64,000 nucleotides of DNA from Gemmobacter aquatilis (GTDB lineage Bacteria; Pseudomonadota; Alphaproteobacteria; Rhodobacterales; Rhodobacteraceae), in NCBI RefSeq assembly GCF_900110025.1, contig NZ_FOCE01000008.1, positions 1 through 64,000 of the forward strand, written 5' to 3'. The notes below the pieces were generated by a model. It worked only from the letters and a program-made list of their open reading frames with translations. It was not told the origin of the DNA and did not search any database. A program made the translations under genes and the position numbers. Below are positions 16,686 through 26,699 of the stretch, piece after piece (the stretch's first letter is position 1; the number at the start of each line of letters is the position of its first letter).

Positions 16686-17321
16686 CTAGAGCCGGGTGAT
16701 CGCTTCGGCCACGGCACGGGCGAGGGTGGCGTGGGCTTCCGCCTCGAAATGCACGCCGTCCACCGGGCTGGTTTCGATGACGGTGCCCGCATCCAGAAAG
16801 CCGGTGCCGCGTGAGGCGGCGAGGGCGGCGCAGAGCGAGGGCAGGGCCAGCGCCTTGGGGCGGGCGCCCCAGAAATCAGCGGCAAGCACGCCGGTTTCCT
16901 GCACCGGCGGCGGGCAGATCAGCAGGATCTTGAACCCGCCATGGCGGGCCTGCATCTCGGCGCCGGTGGCGAGATCGAGCAGGCCGGCAAGGCCGCCCAT
17001 CACGGTTTCGGGCGGGGCGCCGAAGCGGGTTTTCACGTCATTGGTGCCGAGCATGATGGTCAGCACATCAATCGGCCCATGGCTTTGCAGCGCCTGTCGC
17101 AGCGCGGGGTGGCCGTTCATCAGCCCGTCCATCCCCGGATCGTCGAATTGGGCGGTGCGGCCGGGCAGACCCTCTTCCACCAGATCCCAATCGGGGCCGA
17201 GCGCGGCGCGGGTCAGCGGCGGCCAGCGGGTTTGCGCATCGAAGCGGGCATAGGTGAGGCGGTCGGTCATCGGCGGGGTGCCGTGGGTATTGCTGTCGCC
17301 AAAGGTCAGCAGGATGGGCAT
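16686..17321 (-). CDS. SGNH/GDSL hydrolase, arylesterase-like
   Basis: A 211-residue SGNH-fold esterase with the nucleophile block TFGDSNTHG at the start, the oxyanion motif LGTNDVK, and the catalytic Asp-His near the end in SPVDGVHFEAEAH. LVEEGLPGRTAQFDDP is the block II glycine region. It resembles cytoplasmic arylesterase/acyltransferase enzymes such as Mycobacterium smegmatis Est, by memory. No signal peptide is seen. I chose the ATG at 17321; the frame is open further upstream, but the protein motif begins here. The substrate is unknown. Divergent from the thioredoxin gene at 17453. Confidence 0.87.
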   Translation of the reverse strand: MPILLTFGDSNTHGTPPMTDRLTYARFDAQTRWPPLTRAALGPDWDLVEEGLPGRTAQFDDPGMDGLMNGHPALRQALQSHGPIDVLTIMLGTNDVKTRFGAPPETVMGGLAGLLDLATGAEMQARHGGFKILLICPPPVQETGVLAADFWGARPKALALPSLCAALAASRGTGFLDAGTVIETSPVDGVHFEAEAHATLARAVAEAITRL

Positions 17322-17452
17322 CGCGGTTTCCTCTCTGCCGGAATTGCGGCAGGCTATGCCTTGTGGCGGCGGATGCAAAGACCCTTGGCCTTTGGCTTGG
17401 CTGCGACCATATAGGGAAGCAAATGGACCCCCCTTTGCGGATGAGGATGACG

Positions 17453-18358
17453 ATGTTCGGACTGGATGGAGCAACGGCGGCGCCGAAAGCGGATCTGATC
17501 AAGGATTCGACGGAAGCCACCTTCATGGCCGATGTGATCGAGGCGAGCCGGGAAGTGCCGGTGATCGTCGATTTCTGGGCGCCGTGGTGCGGGCCGTGCA
17601 AGACGCTCGGCCCGGCGCTGGAGGCGGCGGTGAAGGCGGCCAAGGGCAAGGTGAAGATGGTGAAGGTCGATGTCGATCAGAACCAGATGATTGCCGGGCA
17701 GTTGCGCATCCAGTCGATTCCGACGGTCTATGCCTTCTGGCAGGGGCAGCCGGTCGATGGGTTCCAGGGCGCGCTGCCGGGATCGGAGATCACCAAATTC
17801 GTGGAGCGCGTGGCGGCGCTGGCCGGCGATGGCGGGCTGGCCGAGGCGATCGAGGCGGCAGAGCAGATGCTGGCCGAGGGCGCGGCGGTGGATGCGGTCG
17901 AGACCTTCGCGGCGATTCTGGGCGAAGAGCCGGAGAATGCGGCGGCCTTTGGCGGGCTGGTGCGGTCTTATCTGGCGCTGGGGCAGGTGGAGCAGGCCGA
18001 GGGCTTTCTGGCCGGGGTGCCCGCGAAGATCGCCGGGGCCAAGGAAGTGGACGCCGCGCGGGCGCAGATCGAACTGGCCAAGCAGGCCGCCAAGGCCGGG
18101 CCGCTGGACGCGCTGGAGGCGGCGGTGGCCGCCAATGCCGACGACCATCAGGCGCGCTTCGATCTGGCGGTGGCGCTGAATGCCGCCGGGCAAGTGGATG
18201 CGGCGGTGGACCAGTTGCTGGAGCTGTTCCGGCGTGACCGGGAGTGGAACGAGGGCGCGGCGCGGGCGCAGTTGCTGACGATTTTCGATGCGCTGAAGCC
18301 CACCGACCCCATCGTGCTGAAGGGGCGGCGGCGGCTGTCGTCGATGATATTTGCCTGA
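17453..18358 (+). CDS. cnoX: Thioredoxin-TPR protein, CnoX/YbbN family
   Basis: A 301-residue cytoplasmic protein with an N-terminal thioredoxin domain (WCGPC, Cys 46 and 49) and a C-terminal helical TPR-like part rich in Ala and Glu. CnoX proteins hold oxidised clients and pass them to GroEL/DnaK. E. coli CnoX lacks the paired cysteines, whereas this one keeps a full CGPC motif and so could also reduce disulfides, as shown for Caulobacter CnoX by memory. The ATG at 17453 has GAGG 6 nt upstream. The Lon-like gene follows after 26 bp, likely in one operon. Confidence 0.87.
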   Translation: MFGLDGATAAPKADLIKDSTEATFMADVIEASREVPVIVDFWAPWCGPCKTLGPALEAAVKAAKGKVKMVKVDVDQNQMIAGQLRIQSIPTVYAFWQGQPVDGFQGALPGSEITKFVERVAALAGDGGLAEAIEAAEQMLAEGAAVDAVETFAAILGEEPENAAAFGGLVRSYLALGQVEQAEGFLAGVPAKIAGAKEVDAARAQIELAKQAAKAGPLDALEAAVAANADDHQARFDLAVALNAAGQVDAAVDQLLELFRRDREWNEGAARAQLLTIFDALKPTDPIVLKGRRRLSSMIFA

Positions 18359-18384
18359 TGGCGCGCGCGGTCTAGGTTAGTGCC

Positions 18385-19029
18385 ATGATCAAAGCAGCCG
18401 ACCTTCCCGAAGTCATCGCGGTGTTCCCGCTTCCCGGTGCGTTGTTGCTGCCGCGGGGGCGGTTGCCGCTGCATATTTTCGAGCCGCGCTATCTTGCGAT
18501 GCTGAGCGACTGCATGAAGACCGGCACGCGGCTGATCGGCATGGTGCAGCCGCGCGAGGTGCCGGGTGGGGCTGAGAAGCGGTTGCAGGCGATTGGCTGT
18601 GCCGGGCGGCTGACCGGGTTTTCCGAGACGGAAGACGGGCGCTACATGATCACCCTGTCGGGGATTTCGCGGTTCCGGGTGCGCGAGGAGGTGCAGGGCT
18701 TTCAGCCCTATCGGCGCTGCGCCGTGGATTGGGCGCCGTTCGCCCGCGATCTGGGCGGGGTGGAGAAGGATGCGGGTTTCCGGCGGGCCGAGTTTCTGGA
18801 GCTGCTGGGGCGGTATTTTCAGGCGATGAACCTGTCCACCGACTGGGGCAGCCTGAAGGAGGCGGAGGAGGAGATGCTGGTCAACACCCTGTCCATGCTG
18901 TGCCCCTTTGAGCCCGAGGACAAGCAGGCGCTGCTGGAGGCGCCCTCGCTGACCACGCGGCGCGAAACGCTGGTGACATTGATGGAGATTGCCCTGCGGG
19001 GCGGCACGGAAGGGGAGCGGTTGCAATGA
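18385..19029 (+). CDS. LON peptidase substrate-binding domain protein
   Basis: A 214-residue protein made only of the Lon N-terminal (LAN) domain, without ATPase or protease parts. Typical motifs are [24 protein letters not shown] near the start (split here as [11 protein letters not shown] and [10 protein letters not shown]) and [10 protein letters not shown]. Stand-alone LAN proteins are widespread, and their role is unproven; substrate binding is an inference from Lon. It follows the CnoX-like gene by 26 bp and overlaps the Trm112 gene by 4 bp (ATGA), which suggests a three-gene operon. Confidence 0.9.
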   Translation: MIKAADLPEVIAVFPLPGALLLPRGRLPLHIFEPRYLAMLSDCMKTGTRLIGMVQPREVPGGAEKRLQAIGCAGRLTGFSETEDGRYMITLSGISRFRVREEVQGFQPYRRCAVDWAPFARDLGGVEKDAGFRRAEFLELLGRYFQAMNLSTDWGSLKEAEEEMLVNTLSMLCPFEPEDKQALLEAPSLTTRRETLVTLMEIALRGGTEGERLQ

Positions 19030-19208
19030 GCGATCAGGTGGTGGTGGATCGTCGGATGCTGGAGGCGCTGGTCTGCCCGGTGACGCAGGCGGTGTTGAGC
19101 TATGACGCGGAGCGGAAAGAGCTGGTGTCGAAGGCGGCCAATCTGGCCTTTCCGGTGCGGGACGGGATTCCGATCATGCTGGTGAGTGAAGCGCGGGCGT
19201 TGGAATAG
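19026..19208 (+). CDS. Trm112-family small zinc-ribbon-like protein
   Basis: A 60-residue protein of the Trm112 family with the hallmark [13 protein letters not shown] and [18 protein letters not shown]. In other organisms Trm112 proteins activate partner methyltransferases, and bacterial versions are poorly studied. Only one Cys remains, so a complete zinc site is absent, as is usual for the short bacterial form. It is coupled to the preceding gene by ATGA and followed by a GC-rich hairpin terminator. Confidence 0.88.
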   Translation: MSDQVVVDRRMLEALVCPVTQAVLSYDAERKELVSKAANLAFPVRDGIPIMLVSEARALE

Positions 19209-19219
19209 GCGGAGAGCGC

Positions 19220-19238
19220 CGGGGGCTTTGCCCCCGGA
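19220..19238 (+). terminator. Terminator-like hairpin after Trm112
   Basis: CCGGGGGC at 19220-19227 pairs with GCCCCCGG at 19231-19238 around TTT. It lies 11 bp after the stop, with no clear T-run following, and precedes repeat copy c. Confidence 0.55.
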
Positions 19239-19243
19239 CCCCC

Positions 19244-19270
19244 AGGATATTTAGAAACAGAAAATGAAGG
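19244..19270 (+). repeat. Post-stop intergenic repeat, copy c (divergent)
   Basis: AGGATATTTAGAAACAGAAAATGAAGG keeps the GATATTT and ATGAA ends of the family but has a longer, divergent middle. It lies 35 bp behind the Trm112 stop on the same strand. Confidence 0.45.
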
Positions 19271-19292
19271 AGGCGGGTGTTTTGGACCCGCC

Positions 19293-20519
19293 TCAGATCT
19301 TTTGGCCGGCGAGCAGGCGGGGCAGATCGCCGCTGAGGCCTGCGGCCTGACGCATGAAGTGGCGGCGCAGGCCGGGCAGGGCGCCTACGAGGCCAAGGCC
19401 GAGGTCGCGCCCGGCGCGCAGCAGCGGATTGTTGTTGGAAAACAGCCGGTTCACCGTATCCATGCCAAGCGCGAGGGTGGTGCTGTCAAAGCGGCGCCAG
19501 CGTTGATAGGCGTCCAGCGTGACCGGGCTGCCGATGTCATCGCCGCGGCGCCGCGCCTCGATCAGCGTCTGGGCCAGCGCCGCCACATCGCGCAGGCCGA
19601 GGTTGAGGCCCTGCCCCGCAATGGGGTGGACTCCATGCGCGGCATCGCCCACCAGCGCCACGCGCGGCGCGATGAAGGCATTGGCCAGCGTCAGGTTCAG
19701 CGGATAGGTGAACCGCGCCCCGGCCAGCGTGATGGCGCCGAGGTAATCGCCGAAGCGGGGGCGCAGGGCATCGAGGTATTCGGCATCGGGCAGCGACTGG
19801 ATCGCCTGCGCGGTGGCGTCGGATTCGGACCAGACGATGCTGGAATGGTGGCCGCCGGGCAGCGGCAGGATGGCCAGCGGGCCGGAGGGCATGAAGAACT
19901 GCTGCGCCGTGCCTTCGTGATCTTTCTCGTGGTGAATGGCGGTGACCAGCGCGGTCTGGCCATAGCCCCAGCCGGTGCGCTTGATCCCGGCGCGGGCGGC
20001 AGTGCCCGAGGTGCGGCCATCGCAGCCGACCAGCAGGCGGGCGGTGATCTGGCGGCCCGAGGCGAGGGTGACGGTGATCGCCTGCGGCTGCGGCTCTTGC
20101 GCCACCACGGTTTCGCCGGACAGCAGGGTGATGCGCGGGTCTGCCTGCATCGCGGCGAGGAAGGCGGCATAGAGGTGGCGGTCTTCGACCATGTAGCCCA
20201 TCGGGCCTTCCTCCAGCTCCGCGCTGTCGAAGCCGAGGAAGAAGGGCGAGGGGCCCTGGCCTGCGATGCCGTCGGAGGCCTTGATCTTGAGGATCGGCTG
20301 GCTGGCGGCGATGCGTGGCCAGACGCCGGTGACGGCGAGCAGGCGTTGCGAGGCCAGCGCCAGCGCATAGGCGCGGCCGTCGAACCCGGCCTCGGCCCGG
20401 GCGGGGGCGGGGCGGCTGTCTACCACCGTGACGGAAAGCCCGCCTTGCGCGAGGGCGAGGGCGAGGGCGGGGCCGTTCAGGCCGCCACCGGCGATGAGAA
20501 TGTCTGTATCCGGCATCAT
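19293..20519 (-). CDS. UbiH/UbiF/VisC-type FAD monooxygenase
   Basis: A probable hydroxylase of ubiquinone biosynthesis. The 408-residue flavoprotein has the N-terminal dinucleotide fold ILIAGGGLNGPALALAL, the DG motif LLVGCDGRTSGTA, and the second FAD motif RVALVGDAAHGVHPIAGQGLNLGLRD, which is diagnostic for the UbiH family. Which ring position it hydroxylates cannot be told from the sequence. Adjacent ATG codons at 20519 and 20516 are both possible. It is divergent from the amidase, with 79 bp between. Confidence 0.88.
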   Translation of the reverse strand: MMPDTDILIAGGGLNGPALALALAQGGLSVTVVDSRPAPARAEAGFDGRAYALALASQRLLAVTGVWPRIAASQPILKIKASDGIAGQGPSPFFLGFDSAELEEGPMGYMVEDRHLYAAFLAAMQADPRITLLSGETVVAQEPQPQAITVTLASGRQITARLLVGCDGRTSGTAARAGIKRTGWGYGQTALVTAIHHEKDHEGTAQQFFMPSGPLAILPLPGGHHSSIVWSESDATAQAIQSLPDAEYLDALRPRFGDYLGAITLAGARFTYPLNLTLANAFIAPRVALVGDAAHGVHPIAGQGLNLGLRDVAALAQTLIEARRRGDDIGSPVTLDAYQRWRRFDSTTLALGMDTVNRLFSNNNPLLRAGRDLGLGLVGALPGLRRHFMRQAAGLSGDLPRLLAGQKI

Positions 20520-20598
20520 GGGGTTAAATATGGTGGTGCGGGCGGGATTGTCCATGCGCGGAAGCGTCGCTAGCGTGGGGGCAAATCGGAGGGTCGGC

Positions 20599-21927
20599 AT
20601 GGACAAGTGGCTTGGGCGGACGGCGGCGGATCTGGGGCGGGCGATCGGGGCGGGCAAGCTGCATCCGGTGGACTTGACGGAAGCCTATCTGGAGGCGATT
20701 GCCAGCCACCCCGATGCGCCCCGCATCTATGCCCGCACCACGCCGCGCCGGGCGCAATCCATGGCGATGGCGGCGGCACAGCGGGCGCGCAGTGGCACGC
20801 GGATCGGGCTGCTGGACGGGGTGCCGCTGAGCTGGAAAGACAATTTCGACGCGGCGGGGGCGGTGTGCGAGGCGGGCTCGGCGCTGCTGAAGGGGCGGGT
20901 GCCCGCCGTGGATGCCGAGGTGCTGCATTCGGCGACGGCGCAGGGGCTGATCTGTCTGGGCAAGACGCATATGACGGAACTGGCCTTTTCGGGGCTGGGG
21001 TTGAACCCGGTGACGGCGACGCCGCCTTGCGTGAATTTTCCGGGCGCGGTGCCGGGGGGATCAAGCTCTGGGGCGGCGGCCTCGGTGGCCTTCGGGCTGG
21101 CGCCTGCGGCGATTGGCACGGATACCGGGGGATCGGTGCGGATACCGGCGGCGTGGAACGACCTTGTGGGGTTGAAGACCACGCCGGGGCGGCTGTCGCT
21201 GAAGGGCGTGGTGCCGCTGTGCGAGCGGTTTGATACGGTGGGGCCGCTGGCGCATACGGTGGAGGATTGCGCGCTGCTGCTGGCGGTGCTGGAAGGCGGC
21301 GCGCCTGCCGATCTGGCGGGGGTCAGCCTTGCGGGCACGCGGATCGCGGTGCTGGACAGCGTGGCGATGGATGACTTGCGCGAAGCCCCGGCGAAGGGGT
21401 TCGAGGATGCGCTGGCGGGCATGGCCAAGGCCGGGGCGGGGATCGCGCATATCCGCCTGCCCGAGGTGGAGGAGGCGATGCGCATCGCCGGGGTGGTGTT
21501 CACCCCCGAGGCCTATGCGATCTGGGGCGAGACCATCGAGGCCGCGCCGCACAAGATGTATGCGCCGGTGCTGGAGCGGTTCCGGTCGGGCGCCACGGTG
21601 AAGGCCACCGACTATGTGGCGGGCTGGCGACGGCTGGAGGTGTTGCGCGGCATCTGGGGCAAGCTGACGGCGGGCTATGATGCGGTGGCGATTCCCACCT
21701 CGGCGATTCTGCCGCCCGAGGCGCAGCGGCTGCTGGACGACCCGGCCTATTTCGCCGCGGAGAACCTGCTGGCGCTGCGCAACACGCGGATCGGCAATCT
21801 GTTCGGGCTGTGCGTGCTGACGCTGCCGACGGGGCAGCCGTCTTGCGGGATCAGCCTGATGGCCGAACCGGGCAAGGAGGAACGGCTTTTGCGGCTGGGC
21901 GCTGCGGTGGAACGCGCGCTGGGCTGA
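20599..21927 (+). CDS. Amidase signature family enzyme
   Basis: Hydrolyses an amide bond of unknown substrate. The 442-residue protein has the Ser-cisSer-Lys triad of the amidase signature family: Lys 80 in SWKDNFD, the cis-Ser in PGGSSSGAA (about 155-157), and the nucleophile Ser 179 in GTDTGGSVRIPAA. It resembles GatA, but no gatB or gatC is adjacent and the C-terminal tRNA-amidotransferase features are absent, so a stand-alone amidase is more likely. The start at 20599 follows GGAGGGTCGGC. The aminotransferase gene follows after 125 bp on the same strand. Confidence 0.87.
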   Translation: MDKWLGRTAADLGRAIGAGKLHPVDLTEAYLEAIASHPDAPRIYARTTPRRAQSMAMAAAQRARSGTRIGLLDGVPLSWKDNFDAAGAVCEAGSALLKGRVPAVDAEVLHSATAQGLICLGKTHMTELAFSGLGLNPVTATPPCVNFPGAVPGGSSSGAAASVAFGLAPAAIGTDTGGSVRIPAAWNDLVGLKTTPGRLSLKGVVPLCERFDTVGPLAHTVEDCALLLAVLEGGAPADLAGVSLAGTRIAVLDSVAMDDLREAPAKGFEDALAGMAKAGAGIAHIRLPEVEEAMRIAGVVFTPEAYAIWGETIEAAPHKMYAPVLERFRSGATVKATDYVAGWRRLEVLRGIWGKLTAGYDAVAIPTSAILPPEAQRLLDDPAYFAAENLLALRNTRIGNLFGLCVLTLPTGQPSCGISLMAEPGKEERLLRLGAAVERALG

Positions 21928-22052
21928 GGGCGGAAAAGCCACAATTTTCACCGCCTTGGCCGGGGGCCCCGTTCGTTTTTCTGGACCGCGCGGGCGAGGC
22001 CCGCTATCCTGACCTCGAACGGGGCGACATGACCCCGACGAGAGGCAGAATA

Positions 22053-23231
22053 ATGGCGTTTCCTGAGCGGTTTTCGAACCTGCCGGATTATGCGTTTCCG
22101 CGCCTGCGGAAATTGCTGGATCATCACCCCGCGGGCGGTGCGCCCATCGCCATGACCATTGGCGAGCCGAAGCATGCCATGCCGGATTTCGTGGGGCCGA
22201 TTCTGGCGGCGAATCTGGCGGGGTTCGGGGTCTATCCGCCCAATGACGGCACGCCGGAGCTGCTGGCCAGCATCGCCGGATGGGTGCAGCGCCGCTATGG
22301 CGTGGCGCTGGGCGAGGATCGGTTCATGGTGCTGAACGGCACGCGCGAGGGGCTGTTCAACGCCTGTATCGCGCTGTGCCCGGAGGCCAAGCGGGGCGGG
22401 CAGCCGGTCGTGCTGATGCCGAATCCGTTTTATCAGGTCTATGCCGTGGCCGCGCTGACCGTGGGGGCAGAGCCGGTTTATGTGCCCGCCACCGCGGCGA
22501 CCGGGCATCTGCCCGATTATGCCGGGCTGGCGCCCGATGTGCTGGACCGGGTGACGGTGGCCTATATCTGTTCGCCCGCCAATCCGCAGGGCGCGGTGGC
22601 GAGCCGCGACTATTGGAAAACCCTGCTGGCGCTGGCGGAAAAGCACGATTTCCAGATCTTTGCCGACGAGTGTTATTCGGAAATCTGGCGCAGCGCGCCG
22701 CCGCCCGGGATTCTGGAAGTGGCGGCAGAGGTGGGCGCCGATCCCGAGCGGGTGGTGGCGTTCCATTCGCTGTCGAAGCGGTCCAACCTGCCGGGGTTGC
22801 GGTCGGGCTTTGTGGCGGCGGGTGTGCAGAGCATGGAACGGCTGCGCAAGCTGCGCGCCTTTGCCGGGGCGCCGCTGCCGCTGCCGTTGCAGCGCGTGGC
22901 CGAGGCGGCCTGGGCGGACGAGGCGCATGTGACGCAATCGCGCGCGCTGTATCAGCGCAAATTCGCGCTGGCCGACCGGATTTTCGCCGGGATGCAGGGC
23001 TACCAGACGCCGGAGGGAGGGTTCTTCCTGTGGCTGCCGGTGGAGGATGGCGAGGCGGCGGCGCTGAAGCTGTGGACGGAAACCGGCGTGCGGGTGTTGC
23101 CCGGCGCCTATCTGTCGCGCGAGGCGGGCGGGCAGAACCCCGGCAAGGGCTATATCCGGGTGGCGCTGGTCGCCCCGGAAGATGAAACAGAACGCGGCCT
23201 GACAACGCTGCGCGATTGTATTTACGGGTGA
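22053..23231 (+). CDS. dapC: Class I/II aminotransferase, DapC-like
   Basis: A 392-residue PLP aminotransferase. The PLP lysine is in SLSKRSNLPGLRSGF (about residue 242), with the cofactor-binding blocks LNGTREGLF, YICSPANPQGA and FADECYSEIW. The SLSKRSN context and the opening TIGEPKHAMPD are typical of proteins annotated as succinyldiaminopimelate transaminase in alphaproteobacteria, which act in lysine and peptidoglycan precursor synthesis. No other dap gene is next to it, so the substrate call is tentative. ATG at 22053. ftsK starts 9 bp after its stop. Confidence 0.82.
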   Translation: MAFPERFSNLPDYAFPRLRKLLDHHPAGGAPIAMTIGEPKHAMPDFVGPILAANLAGFGVYPPNDGTPELLASIAGWVQRRYGVALGEDRFMVLNGTREGLFNACIALCPEAKRGGQPVVLMPNPFYQVYAVAALTVGAEPVYVPATAATGHLPDYAGLAPDVLDRVTVAYICSPANPQGAVASRDYWKTLLALAEKHDFQIFADECYSEIWRSAPPPGILEVAAEVGADPERVVAFHSLSKRSNLPGLRSGFVAAGVQSMERLRKLRAFAGAPLPLPLQRVAEAAWADEAHVTQSRALYQRKFALADRIFAGMQGYQTPEGGFFLWLPVEDGEAAALKLWTETGVRVLPGAYLSREAGGQNPGKGYIRVALVAPEDETERGLTTLRDCIYG

Positions 23232-23240
23232 GGACAGCAG

Positions 23241-26200
23241 ATGGCCCTATATCAGATGCGTCAACGCGATCCGCTGGTTGATCCGAACACCCAGGCGCTG
23301 CTGGAGCGGCGGGCGCGCGAATTGATCGGGCTGGGCCTGATCTTCGTGGCACTGGTCTTTGTGGTGATGCTGGGCAGCTATTCGCCCGCCGATCCGGGCT
23401 GGATGGTGGCGACGGATCAGCCGGTGCAGAACTGGCTGGGCCGGATTGGTGCGGCCATCGCCTCGACGTTGATGATCATTGCCGGGCAGGGCGCCTGGGC
23501 GCTGCCGCTGATCCTGTGCGCCTGGGGCGTGCGCTTCGTGCTGCATCGCGGGGCGGATCGCGCCATGGGGCGGGTGGTGTTCGCGCTGATCGCGGTGGCG
23601 GTCGCCTCGGTCTTTGCGGCGACGCATGTGCCGGGGGCGGATTGGCCGCATTCCTTCGGGCTGGGCGGGCTGTTCGGCGATACGGTGCTGGGCGCGCTGC
23701 TGGGCATGGCGCCGGTGAAGGCGACCTTCGGGTTGAAGGTGATGTCGCTGATCGCCGGGCTGGCGGCGCTGGGCATGATGCTGTTCGTGACCGGGTTCGA
23801 TGCCGAGGAATTGCGGGTGATCCGGCATTTCCTGATGGTCGGATCGGTGCTGACCTATTCGCAGGTGATGCTGTGGGCGGGCAAGGGCACGGCGGGCGCG
23901 TCGCGCGCGGCGGTGATGATGCAGGAACGGCAGCGCCAGCGGCGGGCCGATGCGGCGGCGTTGCGGGCGGGGCAGGCCTATGCCGCCGAACCTGCGGCGG
24001 CCCCGGAACCGATGGAGCGGCGCAGCTCGCGCGTGGTGCGGGCCGAGGCCGAGGCGATGGCGGCGCGCCGTCGTCCGGTGGCCGAGCCGGTGATGATCGA
24101 GGACGATCTGCAGGACGAGTTGCCGCTGGCGCCGCGCTATGCGGCACCGATCAGCTTGCGTGGCGGGGCGGCCGCGGTGGTGGCCCCGGCTCTGGCGTCC
24201 TCTCGTCTGGCCGCTGCGCCGCGTGATCTGGCCCCGTCGCCGATGCGGGCACCGCAACCGGTGGTGGCCAAGCCGAAGGGCGGGCTGCTGAACCGCCTGC
24301 GCCGCGTGGTGGAGCCCGATCCGGTGATGATGCCCGAGGAAGAGGATTTCGACCATCTGCCGCCGGAAGACCGCATCAAGGCGCGGATTTCCGATGTGAT
24401 CCGCACGCGGGTGCGGCTGGGCATGGGGGCTGCGGCGCCGCAGCCGCATATGACGCCGCTGCAGGCCGCGATTGCCCGGCGCGAGCCGGTGGCCGGGCGG
24501 GCGGCCAAGGTGGGCCGTGGCCTGATGGAACCGCCGGTGATGGCCGTGCCGCAACAGGCCCCGGCGCCCGCCGCCCCGGCCAGCCCGCTGGCCGCTGCCG
24601 TGGCAGGGGCTGCCGCGCGGGCCGCCGCTGCACAGGCGCAACTGGCGCAGCAGATGGCGCGCCCGGTGGCCAAGGCGGCCGCCGCGCCGCTGACGCTGGG
24701 CGCAGACCATGCCGCCGCCGCCTCGAATCTGGACCGGCCTGCGCCGCTGATGCGCCCGGCCTCGTCGCGGGTGGCGCCGCTGCAATTGCAGCCGGAACCG
24801 GAATGGGAGCCGGAGGTTGAGGCCGCACCGCTGGCCTATGCGGAAGACGGCTATGCCGATGCCTATGACGAGAGCGCCGACTGGGAGCCGGATGACAATT
24901 TCGAGCCGGATTTCGACCCGACGCCGGTGGTGCCGCGTGTGGCGCTGGGCGCTGCCCCCAGCCGCAGCGCCGCACCGATGGCCGCCCCGCGACTGAACGC
25001 CGTACCGACCACCGCCGAGGTGAAGCGCGTGGTGCAGCACCCGGTGAAGAAGCCTGTGGCGCCCTCGACCCGCGCGGTGGCCGAGGCACAGCCGCGTCTG
25101 CGCTTTGAAGACATTGCCCAGCCGGATTACGAACTGCCGCCGCTGTCGCTGCTGACCCCCGCCTCGACGGTGGAACGGCACGCGCTGTCGGATGACGCGC
25201 TGGAAGAAAACGCGCGGATGCTGGAATCGGTGCTGGATGATTACGGGGTCAAGGGCGAGATCGTGTCTGTCCGGCCCGGCCCGGTGGTCACGATGTACGA
25301 GCTGGAACCGGCGCCGGGGTTGAAGGCCAGCCGGGTGATCGGGCTGGCGGATGACATTGCGCGGTCAATGTCCGCGCTGTCTGCCCGCGTGTCCACCGTG
25401 CCGGGGCGGTCGGTGATCGGGATCGAATTGCCCAATGCCACCCGCGAAAAGGTGGTGCTGCGCGAGATCCTGTCGGCGCGCGAGTTTGGTGACAGCGCGA
25501 TGCGGCTGCCGCTGGCCCTGGGCAAGGACATTGGCGGCGATCCCATCGTGGCGAACCTGGCCAAGATGCCCCACCTGCTGATTGCCGGGACCACCGGGTC
25601 GGGTAAATCGGTGGCGATCAACACGATGATCCTGAGCCTGCTGTACAAGCTGTCGCCCGAGGAATGCCGGTTGATCATGATCGACCCGAAGATGCTGGAA
25701 CTTTCGGTCTATGACGGGATTCCGCATCTGCTGTCGCCGGTTGTCACCGACCCGAAGAAGGCGGTCGTCGCCCTGAAATGGGTCGTTGGCGAGATGGAAG
25801 AACGCTATCGCAAGATGTCCAAGATGGGCGTGCGCAATATCGACGGCTATAATGGCCGGGTGCGCGAGGCGATTGCCAATAACGAGATGTTCAAGCGCAC
25901 CATCCAGACCGGGTTCGACGAGGATACCGGCGAGCCGGTGTTCGAGACGGAGGAATTCCAGCCGGTGGCGATCCCCTATATTGTGGTGATCGTGGACGAG
26001 ATGGCCGACCTGATGATGGTTGCGGGCAAAGAGATTGAGGCCTGCATCCAGCGTCTGGCGCAGATGGCGCGGGCCAGCGGCATCCACCTGATCATGGCGA
26101 CGCAGCGGCCTTCGGTCGATGTGATCACCGGCACGATCAAGGCCAACTTCCCGACCCGGATTTCGTTCCAGGTGACCAGCAAGATCGACAGCCGCACCAT

Positions 26201-26639
26201 TCTGGGCGAACAGGGCGCGGAACAACTGCTGGGCATGGGCGACATGCTCTATATGGGCAATGGCGCGCGGATCACCCGGATTCACGGCCCCTTCGTTTCC
26301 GATGAGGAAGTGGAGGAAATCGTCAACCATCTCAAGAGCTATGGCCCGCCGGTCTATATGTCGGGCGTGGTGGAAGGGCCGGAGGACGACAAGGCCGACG
26401 ATATCGACGCGGTGCTGGGGCTTTCGACCGGCGGCAATACCGACGGCGAGGATGCGCTGTACGATCAGGCCGTGGCGATCGTGGCGAAGGACCGGAAATG
26501 CTCCACCTCTTACATCCAGCGCAAACTGGGCATCGGCTATAACAAGGCCGCGCGTCTGGTGGAGCAGATGGAAGAAGAGGGCGTGGTCACCTCGGCCAAC
26601 CATGTGGGCAAGCGCGAGATCCTGATCCCCGAGGCGTAA
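23241..26639 (+). CDS. ftsK: DNA translocase FtsK
   Basis: Pumps chromosome ends through the division septum and activates XerCD. The 1132-residue protein has an N-terminal membrane part with about four helices (residues 25-220), a long Ala/Pro-rich low-complexity linker (about 230-620), the RecA-like motor with Walker A GTTGSGKS (about 783-790) and Walker [14 protein letters not shown], and the C-terminal gamma winged helix ([21 protein letters not shown]) that reads KOPS sites. Complete. The close spacing to the aminotransferase suggests co-transcription. A strong terminator follows. Confidence 0.96.
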   Translation: MALYQMRQRDPLVDPNTQALLERRARELIGLGLIFVALVFVVMLGSYSPADPGWMVATDQPVQNWLGRIGAAIASTLMIIAGQGAWALPLILCAWGVRFVLHRGADRAMGRVVFALIAVAVASVFAATHVPGADWPHSFGLGGLFGDTVLGALLGMAPVKATFGLKVMSLIAGLAALGMMLFVTGFDAEELRVIRHFLMVGSVLTYSQVMLWAGKGTAGASRAAVMMQERQRQRRADAAALRAGQAYAAEPAAAPEPMERRSSRVVRAEAEAMAARRRPVAEPVMIEDDLQDELPLAPRYAAPISLRGGAAAVVAPALASSRLAAAPRDLAPSPMRAPQPVVAKPKGGLLNRLRRVVEPDPVMMPEEEDFDHLPPEDRIKARISDVIRTRVRLGMGAAAPQPHMTPLQAAIARREPVAGRAAKVGRGLMEPPVMAVPQQAPAPAAPASPLAAAVAGAAARAAAAQAQLAQQMARPVAKAAAAPLTLGADHAAAASNLDRPAPLMRPASSRVAPLQLQPEPEWEPEVEAAPLAYAEDGYADAYDESADWEPDDNFEPDFDPTPVVPRVALGAAPSRSAAPMAAPRLNAVPTTAEVKRVVQHPVKKPVAPSTRAVAEAQPRLRFEDIAQPDYELPPLSLLTPASTVERHALSDDALEENARMLESVLDDYGVKGEIVSVRPGPVVTMYELEPAPGLKASRVIGLADDIARSMSALSARVSTVPGRSVIGIELPNATREKVVLREILSAREFGDSAMRLPLALGKDIGGDPIVANLAKMPHLLIAGTTGSGKSVAINTMILSLLYKLSPEECRLIMIDPKMLELSVYDGIPHLLSPVVTDPKKAVVALKWVVGEMEERYRKMSKMGVRNIDGYNGRVREAIANNEMFKRTIQTGFDEDTGEPVFETEEFQPVAIPYIVVIVDEMADLMMVAGKEIEACIQRLAQMARASGIHLIMATQRPSVDVITGTIKANFPTRISFQVTSKIDSRTILGEQGAEQLLGMGDMLYMGNGARITRIHGPFVSDEEVEEIVNHLKSYGPPVYMSGVVEGPEDDKADDIDAVLGLSTGGNTDGEDALYDQAVAIVAKDRKCSTSYIQRKLGIGYNKAARLVEQMEEEGVVTSANHVGKREILIPEA

Positions 26640-26646
26640 GGGTTTG

Positions 26647-26672
26647 GGGCCGCCCTGAGGGCGGCCCTTTTT
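26647..26672 (+). terminator. ftsK terminator
   Basis: GGGCCGCCC at 26647-26655 pairs perfectly with GGGCGGCCC at 26659-26667 around TGA, followed by five T residues. It lies 7 bp after the ftsK stop. Confidence 0.92.
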
Positions 26673-26699
26673 CATGTCACGAGTGATGGGGATGGCGCC